Assembly (NCBI GenBank): GCA_003116995.1
Contig: BDSL01000012.1
Span: 1,167,001-1,231,000, forward strand
Source of the DNA: Yamagishiella unicocca
Taxonomy: Eukaryota; Chlorophyta; Chlorophyceae; Chlamydomonadales; Volvocaceae
DNA: 64,000 bases
Direction: 5' to 3'
Below, piece after piece: positions 32,801-46,100 of the stretch (positions are counted from its first letter, which is position 1; each line of letters opens with the position of its first letter). Under the pieces are notes generated by a model, which was given only the letters and a program-made list of their open reading frames with translations, had not been told where the DNA came from and made no database searches. The position numbers and the translations under genes are program-made.

Positions 32801-35800
32801 CTCCAGGGATTGGATGCGGCCGTCGAGATCTTGGATCTGGTGGTGGGTTCGAGGGAGACCCGTGGATGTCCGATGGTGGTGGGTGGGGTGGGGTGTGTGA
32901 GGTGGTGGCGAGCGACGCGCACATGCCTTCCGAGACTTCCCAGTCCGCATTCATGGCCCCCATTCCGCACTCCACGCGGCTTCCTCAGCTCCGACCCCCC
33001 TGCGTGTCCCCTTCCCCCCCTGCGCGGTTTTTTTCGGTTATTTATATCATTATTTTATTATTATTGTTTATGTAGTTCACGGGTCTTCCTTCTACCCCCC
33101 CTGCGCGTCCGCACCTGCTTGTCGCGCTCCGCCACCTGCCGCCGAAGCGAGCCGACCTCCGAAGACAGCTTCCGAGATCGCTCCTGGTGGCGGCAGTTGG
33201 GCGGTTGGTGATCCAGCGATCCAAGTCAGTTGCAGACCCGTTCACCGGTATTGGCGTGCAAGTGGGAGATGCGCAGTGTGTCTAAAGCAGTGTCCTTCGC
33301 ATCGCTTAAACCAAGTCGAAACCATGTCACGCAACGCAGCGAGGAACGCAGAGCGCCTGCCTCTCCTTGAGTTTCCCCCCTGGAGTTTCCCCCTCTCCCA
33401 GGGCCCGGCCCAGCCCAGCCCCTCCTCCCTGGAGCCCACCTGCAGCACGTGCGTCACGGTTTGCGCGCTGGGGTCCCGCAATGTGGCCTCCACCTGGACA
33501 CCACCACCACCACCACCATCACCACCACCACCGAAGGGGGCCCGGGCCGGGGCGGGGTGAGGCAGGGGGGGGGGAGAGGCAGAGGGTGAGAGGAAGAGGG
33601 TGAGAGGAAGAGGGTGAGAGGGTGAGAGGAGAGGAGTAGGGTTGGCGCCAGCAGCCAGGGGGAAGTCTCAGGCACCAGTCCGCGTGGGTTGGGCGGTTCG
33701 CGCGTGGAGGGCAAGGAGAGGCGGGGGGTGCGCAATAGGCAGCGGCAACGACGACAGGTGCCGGTGAGACGTCACACGCCCAAGTTCCCCAGCATCAATT
33801 GCAAACCCGTTGCCCGAACCTGTGTGTCGTCGGCTGTACTTATCTCTAAAGTGCCAGTCAACGGGTTTCCTCTCCCCTGCTCCCCCCCACCCACCCACCC
33901 ACCTGCTCGCCCGTCCACCCCTCCCCTTGCATCTGCACGTCCACCAGTGTCTGCAGCGCCTCCGACCTCCGCCGGAGCTCCTGGGGGCCGTGAGGGGGGT
34001 GGCATGAAAACCGTTGACGTGACAAGGGCATGATAGTTGGGCAGCCATGAGGGGAGGGGGTAGGGCGTGAGGGAGCATGAGGGAGGCGGCCATCAGGGAG
34101 CATGCGCCGATTCGTGTGGAGATGGAGGTCGAGATCGACGTTGAGGCTAAGGTTGAGGGACGGAAGAAGGCGGTGACCAGCATCTGCCGCCAATCTGGGT
34201 GAGACCACTCGCCCTCTCCCCCTACCAACCCGCTTGGCCAACCCTGCGGCTGTGTGTATGCGTGTATGTGTATGAGGCGCCCCACCTGGTATTCTACTCA
34301 CCCTCCCACTCACCCTCCCACTCGCCCTCTCACTCACCCTCTCCCACCCACCCTCTCCCACCCACCCTCTCCCACCCACCCTCTCCCACCCACCCTCTCC
34401 CACTCACCCTCTCCCACCCGACCTCTCCCACTCAACCTCTCCCTCTCACCCTCTCCCACCCACCCTTCCACTCACCCGGCCCCTGCCCGCCCCCGCCCAC
34501 CTGGAACTCCTTGGGGTCGGGCCTCCTCGCTACCTCTCGCTCCAACCGCTCCAGGGCGAGCTTGGTGGTTGCCACCTGGAGGTCCATACACAAGAGCCGC
34601 GAGAGGGGGGGGGAGAGCAACAGGCGCAGCTCGTCAGGCCGCCGCCCGCGCGCCGTACAAAACACCTCTCCGCCGTACAGCACCCCCCCACGTCGTTTTC
34701 CTTGCAACCCCCCACGTCGTGTAACCGGGTCTTTACGCCATCCCGCCGTACGTCGTACGTACACGCGTTGTACGCCGTACGTCGTACGGGTCCTCCCACC
34801 TGGTCTCGCAGTGTGGCCATCTCCAGTGCGTGTCGTGACGCTGCGTCCGCCGCCGCCCGCTGCACCGCTTCCAGGGAGGAGCTCATGGCGGTCACCTGGA
34901 AGGGGGGGGTATTATTGGGGGCTATTACCGGCCTCATTCCCACCTGCTCCTCTACCCCCCCCCACGGGTTTCTTCTCAATCCCACTTGCTCCTCTGTGTC
35001 TACCACACACACCCTTTGCGACCCACAGGTTTCTTCTCATCCCCACCTGCTCCTCCCGCACCGCCAGCTGCCGCTCCAGGAGGGCCACGTCGCCGCCGTG
35101 GCCGGGGTGCAGCGCGCCAGGGAAGGCGGCGGACGACCCTTGGGTCGGGAGGGGGCCGCATGGAACGAGGGCAGCGTTCCGGATTCAGCGCCCACCCTGG
35201 GGGCCTTATTAAACCAGGTGTGCGTCCGAGCAATACCCCCAACACAAGGCGACGCATGCGGTGCTGGCGAACGATGGGTGCTGGCAGTTGGGTGGTGTGT
35301 GTCACGTCCCTCCGCAGTACAGCACGTCCCTCCGCAGTACAGCACGTCCCCCCGCAGTACAGCACGTCCCTCCGCAGTACAGCACGTCCCCCCGCAGTAC
35401 AGCACGTCCCTCCGCAGTACAGCACGTCGCATCGAGGCATTGCGGCATCGAGACATCGAGGCATCGGGGCATCATCGCTCCCCGCCCCCCAGCCGCCACG
35501 TGCGCCGACCTCACCTCCCTCCGGGCCCCCTCCCGCCGCCGTCTGCTGCTGCGCGCTCTCCAGCCGGCTCAACAGCTGCCGCCGAGCCAGCTCCAGCTCC
35601 GCGGCACGCTTGCTCACCTGGAGGAGGGGGGGGAGATAAGAGAATCCGCGAGTCCACGGCCGACAAAAGGAGGGCGGTGAAGGTGATGGTCCAGCGGAGC
35701 GGCAGGGCAAGGAGAAGGAGCGGAGGCGCTGGGGAAGATTACGACCGTGCACGAGGGGGGTGCGCGTGCGTGACTTTGTAATGTGTGGCGTGCGTGACTT

Positions 35801-38800
35801 GGCAATGTGTTGCTTTCACCCCCGAGCGTGTGCGCGTGTGGCAGCGGTGACACATTGTCCTGCAACTGTTCATCGCGCTTGTGTGGAGAGAGCTCCAGGG
35901 GAAGCCATACCCAGGGCCCCACCCCCCCGGGTGCCACGAAACCCACCGCCACCTCCTTGCCCACCCTCCAGCTCCTCCGCCCAGCCATGCCTCCGCCCTC
36001 CCTCCCGCCCTCCCTCTTCCTTCCCGCCCTCCCTCCCCCTCCCCCACCCTCTCCAGCTCCTCCGTCGCCAGCTCCGCCTCCTGTTGCCTGCTGCCCGCCA
36101 GCGACTCCAGCCGGCTCTGCAGCTCGAACAGGCTCTGCTGGGTGCTCTCGTACTCCTCCTTAACGGACTTGAGCGAGCGCTGCGATCACGGGGCGGGTGA
36201 CCCGTGGGTCGGCGGGGGATAGACCCGAGTAGACCCGGTTACAGGGTGGCTTAGGAAACGGAGGAGGCGCAGGGGGAGCGAAGGCTCGCAGGGGGAGCGA
36301 AGGCTCGCCTCAGGACACCCGCATTGACTCCGTGAGTGACGCTCTTCCTCTTTATGGGCGAACCTCGCCGCCGCCTTCCCTCCCGTGCCTTCCTCTCACC
36401 CTCGCCGCCAGACAGCGTGCAACAACAGCCCAAGTTCCCAGCGTGCAACACCAACCCAAGTTCCCAGCGTGCAACAACAGCCCAAGTTCCCAGCGTGCAA
36501 CAACAGCCCAAGTTCCCAGCGTGCAACACCAGCCCAAGTTCCCAGCGTGCAACACCAACCCAAGTTCCCAGCGTGCAACACCAACCCAAGTTCCCAGCGT
36601 GCAACACCAGCCCAAGTTCCCAGCGTGCAACACCAGCCCAAGTTCCCAGCGTGCAACACCAACCCAAGTTCCCAGCGTGCAACACCAGCCCAAGTTCCCA
36701 GCGTGCAACACCAGCCCAAGTTCCCAGCGTGCAACACCAACCCAAGTTCCCAGCGTGCAACACCAACCCAAGTTCCCAGCGTGCAACACCAACCCAAGTT
36801 CCCAGCGTGCAACAACAACCCAAGTTCCCAGCGTGCAACACCAGCCCAAGTTCCCAGCGTGCAACACCAACCCAAGTTCCCAGCGTGCAACAACAACCCA
36901 AGTTCCCAGCGTGCAACACCAACCCAAGTTCCCAGCATGCAACACCAACCCAAGTTCCCAGCGTGCAACAACAACCCAAGTCCCCAGCGTGCAACAATAA
37001 CCCAAGATCCCAGCGTGCAACAACGACCCAAGCTCCCAGCGTGCAACACCAACCCAAGCTCCCAGCGTGCAACAACAACCCAAGTTCCCAGCGTGCAACA
37101 ACAACCCAAGTTCCCAGCACCCCATCACGCACCGGCGCAACCGGACAGCGGCCGCGAGCAGCCCAGACCCCCATCAGGCCCGAACGTTTCCAAATCCGTT
37201 TTACTCTCCAGCTCCGACCCACGGGTCTCCTCCCATACCCAGCAGGCCCGCCGGCACCAGGCCCCCAGCAGCCGCCCCCACCTGCAGCCGCGCCATCTCC
37301 GCCGCCTGTATGCTGATCTCTTGGCGGGCAGCGGCGGCCTCTGCAGCTGCCGCGGACATCTCCGTGATCCGCGTATCCCGACGCGCCAGTTCCTCCTGTG
37401 CTCGGAGGCAGCAGCAGAGGTGGCAGCACACGGGTTGGGTCCGGTTAGGCAGCAGCAGAGGTGGCAGCACACGGGTTGGGTCCGGTTAGGCAGCAGCAGA
37501 GGTGGCAGCACACGGGTTGGGTCCGGTTAGGCAGCAGCAGAGGTGGCAGCATACGGCGCAGCCGCACATCCGCATGCCACGCCCACGTCCATAACCCAAC
37601 CCTAGCAGACACCTAGCGGCTCAACCGTTTGCATGCGGGAGTCATTCTACGCCCTAACCGAGAGAAGGCCTGCAGCCGCCCATAACAGCAGCATCGGTAC
37701 GGCGCGCACTGCTATTTGGCGGGAACCTCCTTGCGTCACCTTGCGCCCCCCCCCCTCCGTGCGTGTTTTGTGTTTTTGTGTTTCTGTGAGCCCCGCCCGG
37801 CCCCCGCCCGGCCCGCACCTGCAGCTCCTTGGTCCCTTCCAGCAGCCGCTGGTGCTTCTCGATGAGGCTGGTCACCTCGGCATCGTCCGCGGCGGCCTGG
37901 TCGGCGGCGGTCTGAAGTTTGCGGTTCGAGTCCTCCAGCTCTGAGGGGGAGGTGGTGGTGGTGGTGGTGGTGGTGGTGGTGGTGGTGTGGGGCGGGGCGG
38001 GGGTTGGGCCGGTGGATTGATGGGCTGTGTGGGGATCCTGGGGGATACTCTACCGATTCGCCCGCCAAGCCGCTCCCACTCCTCATCTGTGTGTACCAAA
38101 CGGTTTCCTAATCGGCTACCAAGTCCACGGGCTTTCCTCAACCCTCCTTGCTGATTCGCCCCTCTCCGCGCTGTCGCAGTTGCGAGTTGCGGTGGCTGAC
38201 GCGCCTCACCCTGCACGCGTGCTGCTAGCGTGGAGAGCAGGTTGAGGAAGGGCGCGGGGTCCGGTAGCGTCAGCAGCGAGCTGTACAGCTGATACTGCTT
38301 GAACTCCGAATCCTGTGCCCTGCGCTGCCAAGCTTGCAGCGCAGTATGCGACGTTTCTTCCTTGCCACGCAGCGACTTGAGCTCGTTGCACGCCGCTTCC
38401 CATTCGTCCTTCAGGCGCTGTGAGTGGAGTGTAAAACAGCTTTAGACGTGATCGGAGGTTCCAATCGCTTGGGGTGATCGACGGTGGACGGAGGGCGCCC
38501 ATAGCAAGGTCGGCTTTGGCCAACAGTCTACACCTCACCTCCATCTCGAATGCTTGCCATACTTCAGAAATCTCACGCGCCTCGATAAGGACTACACGCG
38601 GGAAACGTACTTTGAGTACTATACTCAACCAATTGTCACGTTTGAGGTCAACCCATCCTCACCCGCTGGGGTGATCGACAGCATCCGCCCCGTTGGAGCG
38701 GTCCTGTGGCGGTCCGGAAACTCCTCGACTACGCTGAGCGCAGCCTGCTGCATTTTCTCCGTGACGGTCTTTTCCAGGCGCTCAAAGTCGAGCGCCTGGT

Positions 38801-38822
38801 CCAACGTCTTAAGGAAATTCAT
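29891..38822 (-). CDS. CASP: CASP homologue, Golgi coiled-coil membrane protein
   Basis: Eighteen exons, all joints in phase: 38822-38663, 38591-38539, 38417-38210, 37940-37819, 37395-37282, 36179-36048, 35617-35515, 35138-35047, 34895-34800, 34575-34501, 33980-33903, 33493-33440, 33183-33115, 32836-32371, 31972-31893, 31571-31444, 30877-30754, 30163-29891; about 808 residues. The diagnostic CASP C-terminus is clear: LLDIVVSQRDRFRQRM, LQTTRNDNVALFEK, IRYLERYNQK, RVNPFAEFQQ, then the single membrane anchor region LLLGSRVARMFFAAY and LHFIILLLFFYAT before a lumenal Gly/Ala-rich tail. The N-terminal LPDPAPFL block also fits. Most of the protein is coiled coil. CASP is a Golgi tail-anchored tether acting in retrograde vesicle traffic. 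Length exceeds the usual 680-700 residues, partly from a Gly/Ala-rich insertion in exon 14. The start (38822) is the least certain part. Confidence 0.88.
31030..31215. repeat. C-rich (ccccctcaccc) tandem repeats in CASP intron 16
   Basis: Irregular repeats of ccggccccctcaccctca. Low-complexity intronic sequence. Confidence 0.85.
34300..34480. repeat. ctctcccacccacc tandem repeats in CASP intron 10
   Basis: About 12 variants of a 14-16-bp pyrimidine-rich unit close to the intron's 3' end region on the minus strand. Confidence 0.8.
35303..35428. repeat. 20-bp minisatellite in CASP intron 7
   Basis: About six copies of cacgtccctccgcagtacag at exact 20-base spacing. Confidence 0.9.
36413..37128. 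repeat. 26-bp minisatellite in CASP intron 5
   Basis: About 27 copies of a unit like cagcgtgcaacaccaaccca (26 bp in all), with acc/aac/agc variants. It yields long but spurious open frames on both strands. Confidence 0.93.
37404..37550. repeat. 41-bp tandem repeat in CASP intron 4
   Basis: Three and a half copies of a unit beginning gcagcagcagaggtggcagc, spaced 41 bases (for example 37416 and 37457). Confidence 0.9.
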
Positions 38823-40167
38823 TTTTTGCAACAGGTTGCCTGCACGGACCTGAAAGCGCCTTTATCAATGCCTCCTAATGGCTAAAACATGAGTTATTCA
38901 TCCTCGCTTTGCGGTCGTGCCAACACACGAAACAGTCACGATTGTAACGTTCTCGCTTGCATCGTTACAGGAGTACAGAAAGATCCTATAATAAGGCAAC
39001 TCTGCAAATGTTACATGCACGCACGCGCAAGCGGTTGCTCGCCGTACATGGCCGTACGACGCCTGCATTATTAGACTCTGTCTCCGCCTCAGTCAGTTTC
39101 GGCCCATTTCAACCAACTTCAGGACGCAGGCGAGCATGCTGCCCCATAACACGTTAAGCACTGGTGTCCGTCGAGTAGAGAGTTCCTGTGAGCCTGCCCC
39201 ACAACGATGATGACCATTGATGACCCTTGATGACAGACAGGGCGTTGTGCAGGTGCCGTGGGATGGGAAGGGGCGAGTGCGCAGCCGTGTCCTGGCCCGC
39301 GTCTGCCCGGACGTCCGTGCGTCTGCCACCAGGGACCCGCAAACCGGCCTCAATAAGGGGAATTGCGGGGACGGCACATTTGACAGCCTCCAGGAGGCAA
39401 TCGCGAGGAGCCAAGGCGACAGCGTGCGCGGCTCTGCTGCAGATTGCGTGCTTCGTTGGACCTTCCCTGCTCTACAGCAGAAGACCACCTTCCCGCCATA
39501 CACCCGGCTTGGCGGTAAACCAGCATACGTAATGCTGCAGCGAAGAGCTTACCCTGGCATATGCTCTAGTCCGCTGCCGAGTAGGACATGGCTCCACTAC
39601 CGTCACGGTGCCGTCTCTACAGTAGCCCCACCATTGGCCGCCCTATGGGTGTCGAAGGAAGGCATCGATACCGGTGGTGTTCCAGAGTTCAACACTACCT
39701 GCTTAATGGTGCTTCCATCCCCGATACCACCATGCCCACGAGCCGCCCATCCAAAGAAACACCGTTCATGAATGTCCTTCAGGCGCAGGCACACATGAAA
39801 GCTTAAATGCCGGGCTCCAACTTCTCATTCGCCGAACTGGGCATGGAAACCGATGTGTAATTTGCTTTTGCTTTTTCCTCAAAGTTCAGAAGTTCCCCAG
39901 GCTGAAGGAATTGGGAATTGGGTTGTCAATATTGGTAGAACCCGCGCGCAATGACGTACTGCAACTTTGCCCCAATTCGGTGTGTACGTCAATCCGTGTA
40001 TTACATTAATTGCAGTCATGCTTTTTCCCTCACATTTCCCTCGTTAATGGAGATTATTGCGACTGGACAGCACTAAAGCATAGTCAGTGATAGGATTTCT
40101 CACGCGGGCGCTTTAAGCGCCGCGTTCCCTTTGCTTGCGCTGCCTACACCGAAGGTACTAGGGCTTT
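38823..40167. promoter_or_regulatory. Divergent promoter region between the CASP and PPDK genes
   Basis: About 1.3 kb separates the CASP start (minus) from the PPDK start (plus). It should hold both promoters. Upstream CASP exons could also lie here, since agGCAAC just 5' of the chosen ATG resembles an acceptor. An open frame of 184 codons (39217-39771) is present but has no recognisable features and is not called. Confidence 0.45.
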
Positions 40168-40174
40168 TATAAAA
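40168..40174 (+). promoter_or_regulatory. TATA box candidate of the PPDK gene
   Basis: TATAAAA stands directly before (and nearly overlaps) the first in-frame ATG at 40175. If used, transcription would start around 40195-40200 and translation at the next in-frame ATG, 40274. Confidence 0.5.
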
Positions 40175-43100
40175 ATGCAAAAACAGGTTCTGAGTAGGAG
40201 TACAGGATGCGGCCAGCTGTCAGCTGCCGCCGGCAGGGCAGTGGCGCCACCGTTGGCGCCTCACCACCGCGGCATGGCTGTGGTGCGTGGTGCAGAGCAG
40301 CAGCCGCAACAGGGCGCGCAGTCGCTCGTTAAGCAGGCGAAATTGGAGCGTCCTCAGCGCACGAGTGCGCGAATCATCGCCTCGGCGTCCACGGTGGAGT
40401 CGCCGACGGTCGCAAAGACGCAGGTTGGCTTGCATAGGCTCGATAGCAACCAGTCGTCAAACCCAGATGGCTGTCAACCAGAAACCAAATGAATTATGCA
40501 GAGGGTCTTCATCTTTGGCAAGGACAAGAGCCAGGGAGATGCGTCCATGAAGCTGCTGGTGAGGCTTGCTGCGTCGCTTAGTGCTGAATCACTATTAGCC
40601 GTGGATCGCGGTGATCTTTTGTACCATAATTTTACCTGTACCTTCCCAACGGGGATGTCTGCTGAGGGTCGGTTCCATGGTTCGGCGGGTCGGCGCGACA
40701 GCCTTTTGCGGGTCGGCGGATTGACGCTCATTCAAAACATGCTCCCATTGGCTGCCCAAATTGTGATGCAGCTGGGAGGCAAGGGCGCCAACCTCGCGGA
40801 GATGTCCCGCATCGGCCTCGCCGTCCCGCCCGGCCTCACCATCACCACTGACACCTGCGCCGACTTCCACAACAACGGTACGTCGTGCGATGGTTCCTGT
40901 CAAGCTGGGGTGTTCTGCCTGAAAATTCCGTTTTCAATAAGGTTGCGGTTTTTGCGTCAGCAAAACGTATGAGGAGGTGTCGACTCGTACGGGCTGCCAA
41001 CGGGAGCAAGCTCGTGTATCATCTTCATCACCGCCGAGTCATCATCTCCCGCCACGTCAGTCCCGCCATGTCACTCCCGTTACGTCACTCCCGCCACGTC
41101 ATCCTCCGAACACGTCATCCTCCGAACACGTCACCCGCCCCACATCCGTCCACACTCGCGCGCCTCAGGCCGCCAGCTGCCCCAGGGATGCTGGGAGGAG
41201 GCGATGGAGGCGCTGCGCATCGTGGAGGCGGAGATGGGCTGCCGCCTCGGGGACCCCTCGGCGCCGCTGCTGCTTTCCGTGCGCTCCGGAGCCGCGGTGA
41301 GCCATGGTGGTGGTTGCGGTGGTTGCGGTGGTTGCGGTGGGTTTGTGATTTCCTAGTGGTGGTGGTGGTGGTGGTGGCGGTGGCTGGTGGCCACGCGCGG
41401 GGTGGTGTGTGGTTGCGGGGTGGTGTGCGGTGGGCTGGGTTGTGAGGGATGGTCGGTGGGGGATGGTCGGTGGGGGACAGGAGACACGGACGGGGAAGTT
41501 GGCGAGCGGCTGGGCGCGCGGGGCGGGCGCTGGTTTGGTTGATGGAAGGTGTTGATAGGGCGGCTAGGAGCCCGCACTTCGGGGAACACAGGAGACACCC
41601 AATCAGGCTTGGCATTGGCGGCACCTAGGAATCGGTTGCTAGGTCACCTGCACCAGCAGTAACAGCAGTAACAGCGGCAACCGGAGCAAACCGGAGCAAA
41701 CCGGAGCAACAAGAGCAACAACAGCAACAATAGCAGCAGCAGCAGCAGCAACAGGAGCAACAGCAGCAACAGCAGCAATCGGGACAGTAAAAGGTCCAGC
41801 AGCGGCCGCGCTCCGCCGCCGCCGCAGCAGCGGCAGCGCTCCCTGCCCGGCACTCCTGCCTCCACCACCAGCTGGTGCTCCTTGACACCAGACCCAGCGC
41901 GTCCCGAGCAGCCGCCTCCGCTGCCACGCACCAAATCCCAGACGGAGTGCCTCACGCAGACTGGGTTTGCAGAGCCCCGCTCCCCCGCTCGCTGCCCACC
42001 GACCACCCCGAGCCACACCCCGCCTCACCCTCTCACCCCCCGCCCCCGCCCCAGCCGGCGCCCTGGCTCCGAAACCCACCCAAACCCACCCAAACCCGCC
42101 TCCCGCCCACGGGTCTTCCTCGCAACCCCCCTAAACCCACCAGGTGTCCATGCCCGGCATGATGGACACGGTCCTCAACCTGGGACTCAACGACGCATGC
42201 GCTGCGGGTCTCGCAGCCCGCGCCGGGGACGAGCGCTTCGCGTACGACGCCTATCGCCGCTTCCTGGACATGTACGGCGGCGTGGTGATGGACATTCCCC
42301 ACCACCTGTTTGAGCACCAGCTGGCGCAGCTCAAGGTGGGTTTGGGGAATACCAGAGGGTGTAGGGGGGTAGGGCGGTTAGGGTGGATTAGGGTTTTTTT
42401 CAGGGCCCGGGTTAGCTTTCTTGCAGAGGCCTGAGTCGACGATCGCGAGGAAACCGACAGCTGTGGTCATATAGGTTGGACCGGCTGGATGTCGGTCCTC
42501 ACTCCCCCCGCCGCCTGCCACGCTAACATCGCTCCGCTCTTCCCCCGCGGTTCCGGATCCTGGATCCAGGCCGAGCGCCGGGTTTCGGAGGACACCTCGC
42601 TGAGCGCCGCAGACCTGAAGGTGCTGGTGGGTCGCTACAAGGAGGTCTACAAGAAGCTGGGCAAGGTGGGGCGGGGCGCGTGGAAACGCGTTTGGATGGG
42701 GCCACATGGGGAGTGGGGGGTTTGGGTGGGGAAGGCCGGGTTAAGGGGGTGGATGTCAGCGAGGACGAGCGACCTTCTTTTGTACGACGTCGGCCGTCAG
42801 AAGAGCGTGGAGGATGAGGGGAGGAGGTTGGAGAAAAACTCCAGGGAAGGGGGCATTACTGTTAGGGTAGTAGCTGGAGAACGGGCTAGGGGAGCAGGCA
42901 GGGACTCGGGAGGGGAGCGCGGCTGCCCCTAGGGCTTGGGATAACGGGCAGAGGGAAGGGCGGGCGGAGGAAGGAGGGCGGGATCCGGAAACTGCTGGTC
43001 TGGCATGCCCTGCTCGTCCAAACCGCAATGCAACCTCCAACCGACCCGATGCAGGTGTTCCCCGAGGACCCGTACGAGCAGCTGCGCCTGGCCATCTACG

Positions 43101-46100
43101 CCGTGTTTGACAGCTGGCGCAGTGAGCGGGCGGACGTGTACAGGGCGGCGAGCGGAATCACGGGGCTGTCGGGCACAGCGGTCAACGTACAGGTGGGCGC
43201 CGGCGGCAGGGGATTTCATAAGAGAATCCGCGAATCCAGGCAGGGGGCGCGGCATGGGGTGAGGGTGGGGGTGTGATAATAGCATCAAAAACAACGGTTG
43301 TGTATCATAACCATAAAAAAAGCACCCAGTGAGATTTGACTGACAAACCGGGCCACGGCACGGTGTAGGGAGGCGTGGGTGTGCGTGTGCGTGGTGTGTG
43401 GGTGCACCGCTGACAAGCGGAATTTTCCGCGGAAAACACCAACATCCCCGACCTAATTGCCACCGCTGCAGGCCATGGCCTTCGGCAACATGGGCCTCAC
43501 CAGCGGCACGGGTGTGTGTTTCACCCGCAACCCCTCCACCGGGGAACGCAAGCTGTACGGCGAGTATCTAATCAACGCGCAGGTGCGGGGGCTGGGGGCC
43601 TTCAGGGCCTTGCGGGGCCTTATGATAGCCCGGGGGGCCGTGTTTCTCAGCCGTCCTGCCTGGCTCGGGGTTCTGGGAGCTAGTGGTGGCGGTTCCAGCC
43701 CCACTCGCGTCCTGGCCCCCTCAGCTGTGTGATGAGTTGCTAGATTAGGCCACCCCTCCTGTAATGAGTTGCTAGATTAGGCCACCGGAGGGGGCACGGG
43801 GCGGCAGTGCGGATACCGATGGGGATGTGTTTCGTTGGGGAAGGAAAGTGGGGAGCCCACCAGGAGGACCCACCACATCTATCCAGAACATCGAGGACGT
43901 GCTTCTCTGGTCGGTACAACTAATTGGGCTCGCGATGACCTTTCAAGCCGCGAATTTCGAGGCTGAAATGAGCGAACCAGACACCTCTCTGCGCGTTGAT
44001 TACCGCTAACCCTGCTCACCTGTATGTCTGAAATGTATGCGTGTGTGGTAATATGTCACCAAGTCGCGGAAGCCCTCGGAAATCTGATTTGGGATGTTGT
44101 GAACAAATCGGATGCAAACCGCACACTGAACACCACGGATGATGATGCGGATGATGATGTGTGTGTGTGTGCGCGCGGTGTTCAGGGTGAGGACGTGGTG
44201 GCCGGCATCCGCACTCCAGAGCCCATCGAAACTCTGGCTCGCACGCTGCCGGATGCCTACCACGCATTGCTGGACAACTGCGCGCTGCTGGAGAAGCACT
44301 ACAAGGATATGCAGGTGGGCAGCCGGAACGTGGAAGGACACGCAAGGGGGTGGGGTGAGACCGGTGACACGAAAAAGGGGGGGGGGGGGCAAAAAGAACC
44401 GGTTACAGGAGGGAGCCGGCGTGGAGCTGCTTGCAGGCACCCGCCACCGCCCCTCGCTGCCGCAGCCTCTCCCCTCCCCAGCACCATCTGCTTGCTGCTG
44501 CTGCCGTGGCCAACACTCACCCCTCCTTTCCCCATCCACGTGCTCCCCCTTCCGCCCTAACCCTTACCCTCTCGGTGGGCTCCATTCCACGCGCCCAACT
44601 GCTGCCTACTGCCGAAACAGGACATTGAGTTCACGGTCCAGGAGGGCAAGCTCTACATGCTGCAGTGCCGTTCCGGCAAGCGCACGGGCGCCGCCGCCAT
44701 TCGCATCGCGGTTGAATTGGTTGACGAAGGCCTTGTGGACGAGGACACTGCCGTACTCATGGTGGAGCCGGGCCACCTGGACCAGCTGCTGCACCCGCAG
44801 TTTGCGGACGAGGAGGCGTACGCAGGGGACGTGATCGGCTCGGGTGAGTGTGGCGGTTGGCGGGTTGGCGGTTTGGCCGGAGGTCTCAGCAGTTGGTCAG
44901 TTCTGGCCGGTCGGTCTTGAGGGTTTCCAGTTGGTTTTGGGCGGCGCGGGCGTGGTGGGGTAGATGCCCGGCGCGCTCCGCCGCTCCGGAGACACTGGTG
45001 TGTTTTACCCCCCCCTAACCCCCCCAACCCGATCTTGCATGCCGCGCGCTCCCGCCCCAACCGCAAAAACCCCTCTGTTACCCACCGGCCCTTGCAGGTC
45101 TCCCGGCCTCCCCTGGAGCGGCCGTCGGCCAGGCCGTGTTTACGGCGGAGGACGCTGAGGCGTGGCGCAGCAGCGGGCTGCCGGTGGTGCTCGTGCGCCG
45201 AGAGACCAGCCCCGAGGACGTCAAGGGGATGTATAGCGCGGAGGGCGTGCTGTGCCAGCTGGGGGGCATGACGAGCCATGCGGCGGTGGTGGCGCGCGGC
45301 TGGGGCAAGCCCTGCATCACTGGCTGCCCGGATCTGCAGGTGGGAGAAGAGCGGCGGAGGGGAGGCGAGGGGAGGAAACCCGGAGGAGGAGGGGAGGGGA
45401 GGGGAGGGGAGGAAACCCGGAGGAGGAGGGGAGGGGAGGGGAGGAGAGGAAACCCGGCGGAAGGGAGGGTGTGAGAGGAAACCCGGAGGAGGGGAGGGGC
45501 ATGTGGCGGGAGGGCAGGGCTTGCAACCGCCCAACAACCAACAACCAGCAGCAGCAACCGACAGTGCCGCCCATTCGCGCCGCCGCAACCGATTGGCCGT
45601 ACGGCAGGTGGACGAGCACAACAAGGTGGCCCGCATCAACGGTCACGAGATCCGGCAGGGCGACTACATATCGCTCAACGGATCCTCGGGCGAGATCATC
45701 CGGGGCAAGCAGCCGCTGGCGCCGCCGGAACTGGCGGGAGATCTGGGCAGGTGGGTACGGCACACAACCACCACAACCACCCAGGAGAAGCTGCTGCCAC
45801 CTCTCGCTCGCCCTGACCTGCCACACAAGGCCGGCCTCGCCCTAGTGGGCTGCCACACAAGTAGCTCTGTCTCCTGCATGAAATGAAATGATGTCAGCAC
45901 ATGCAATACCGCCGTACCGTCAAAGCTTCCGGTGTAACCTGGGGCTGATGGTTGCGGTGGTTGTGGTGGTTGTGGTGGTTGCGCAGGTTCATGGAGTGGG
46001 TGGATGCCAGGAGGACGCTAGGCGTGCTGACGAACGCGGACACGCCCGAGGACGCCGCGGAGGCTCGCAAGTTTGGAGCTGAGGTGAGGTTTCGGAGCTG

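Noticed and set aside
36251..37530. Long frames on both strands through the 26-bp minisatellite (LGLVLHAGNLG..., SSQRATPTQVP...)
   Set aside because: By-product of a 26-bp tandem repeat inside an intron; no splice or codon support.
39217..39771. 184-codon frame upstream of PPDK
   Set aside because: No G/C-ending codon bias, no domain, and an equally long antisense frame overlaps it.
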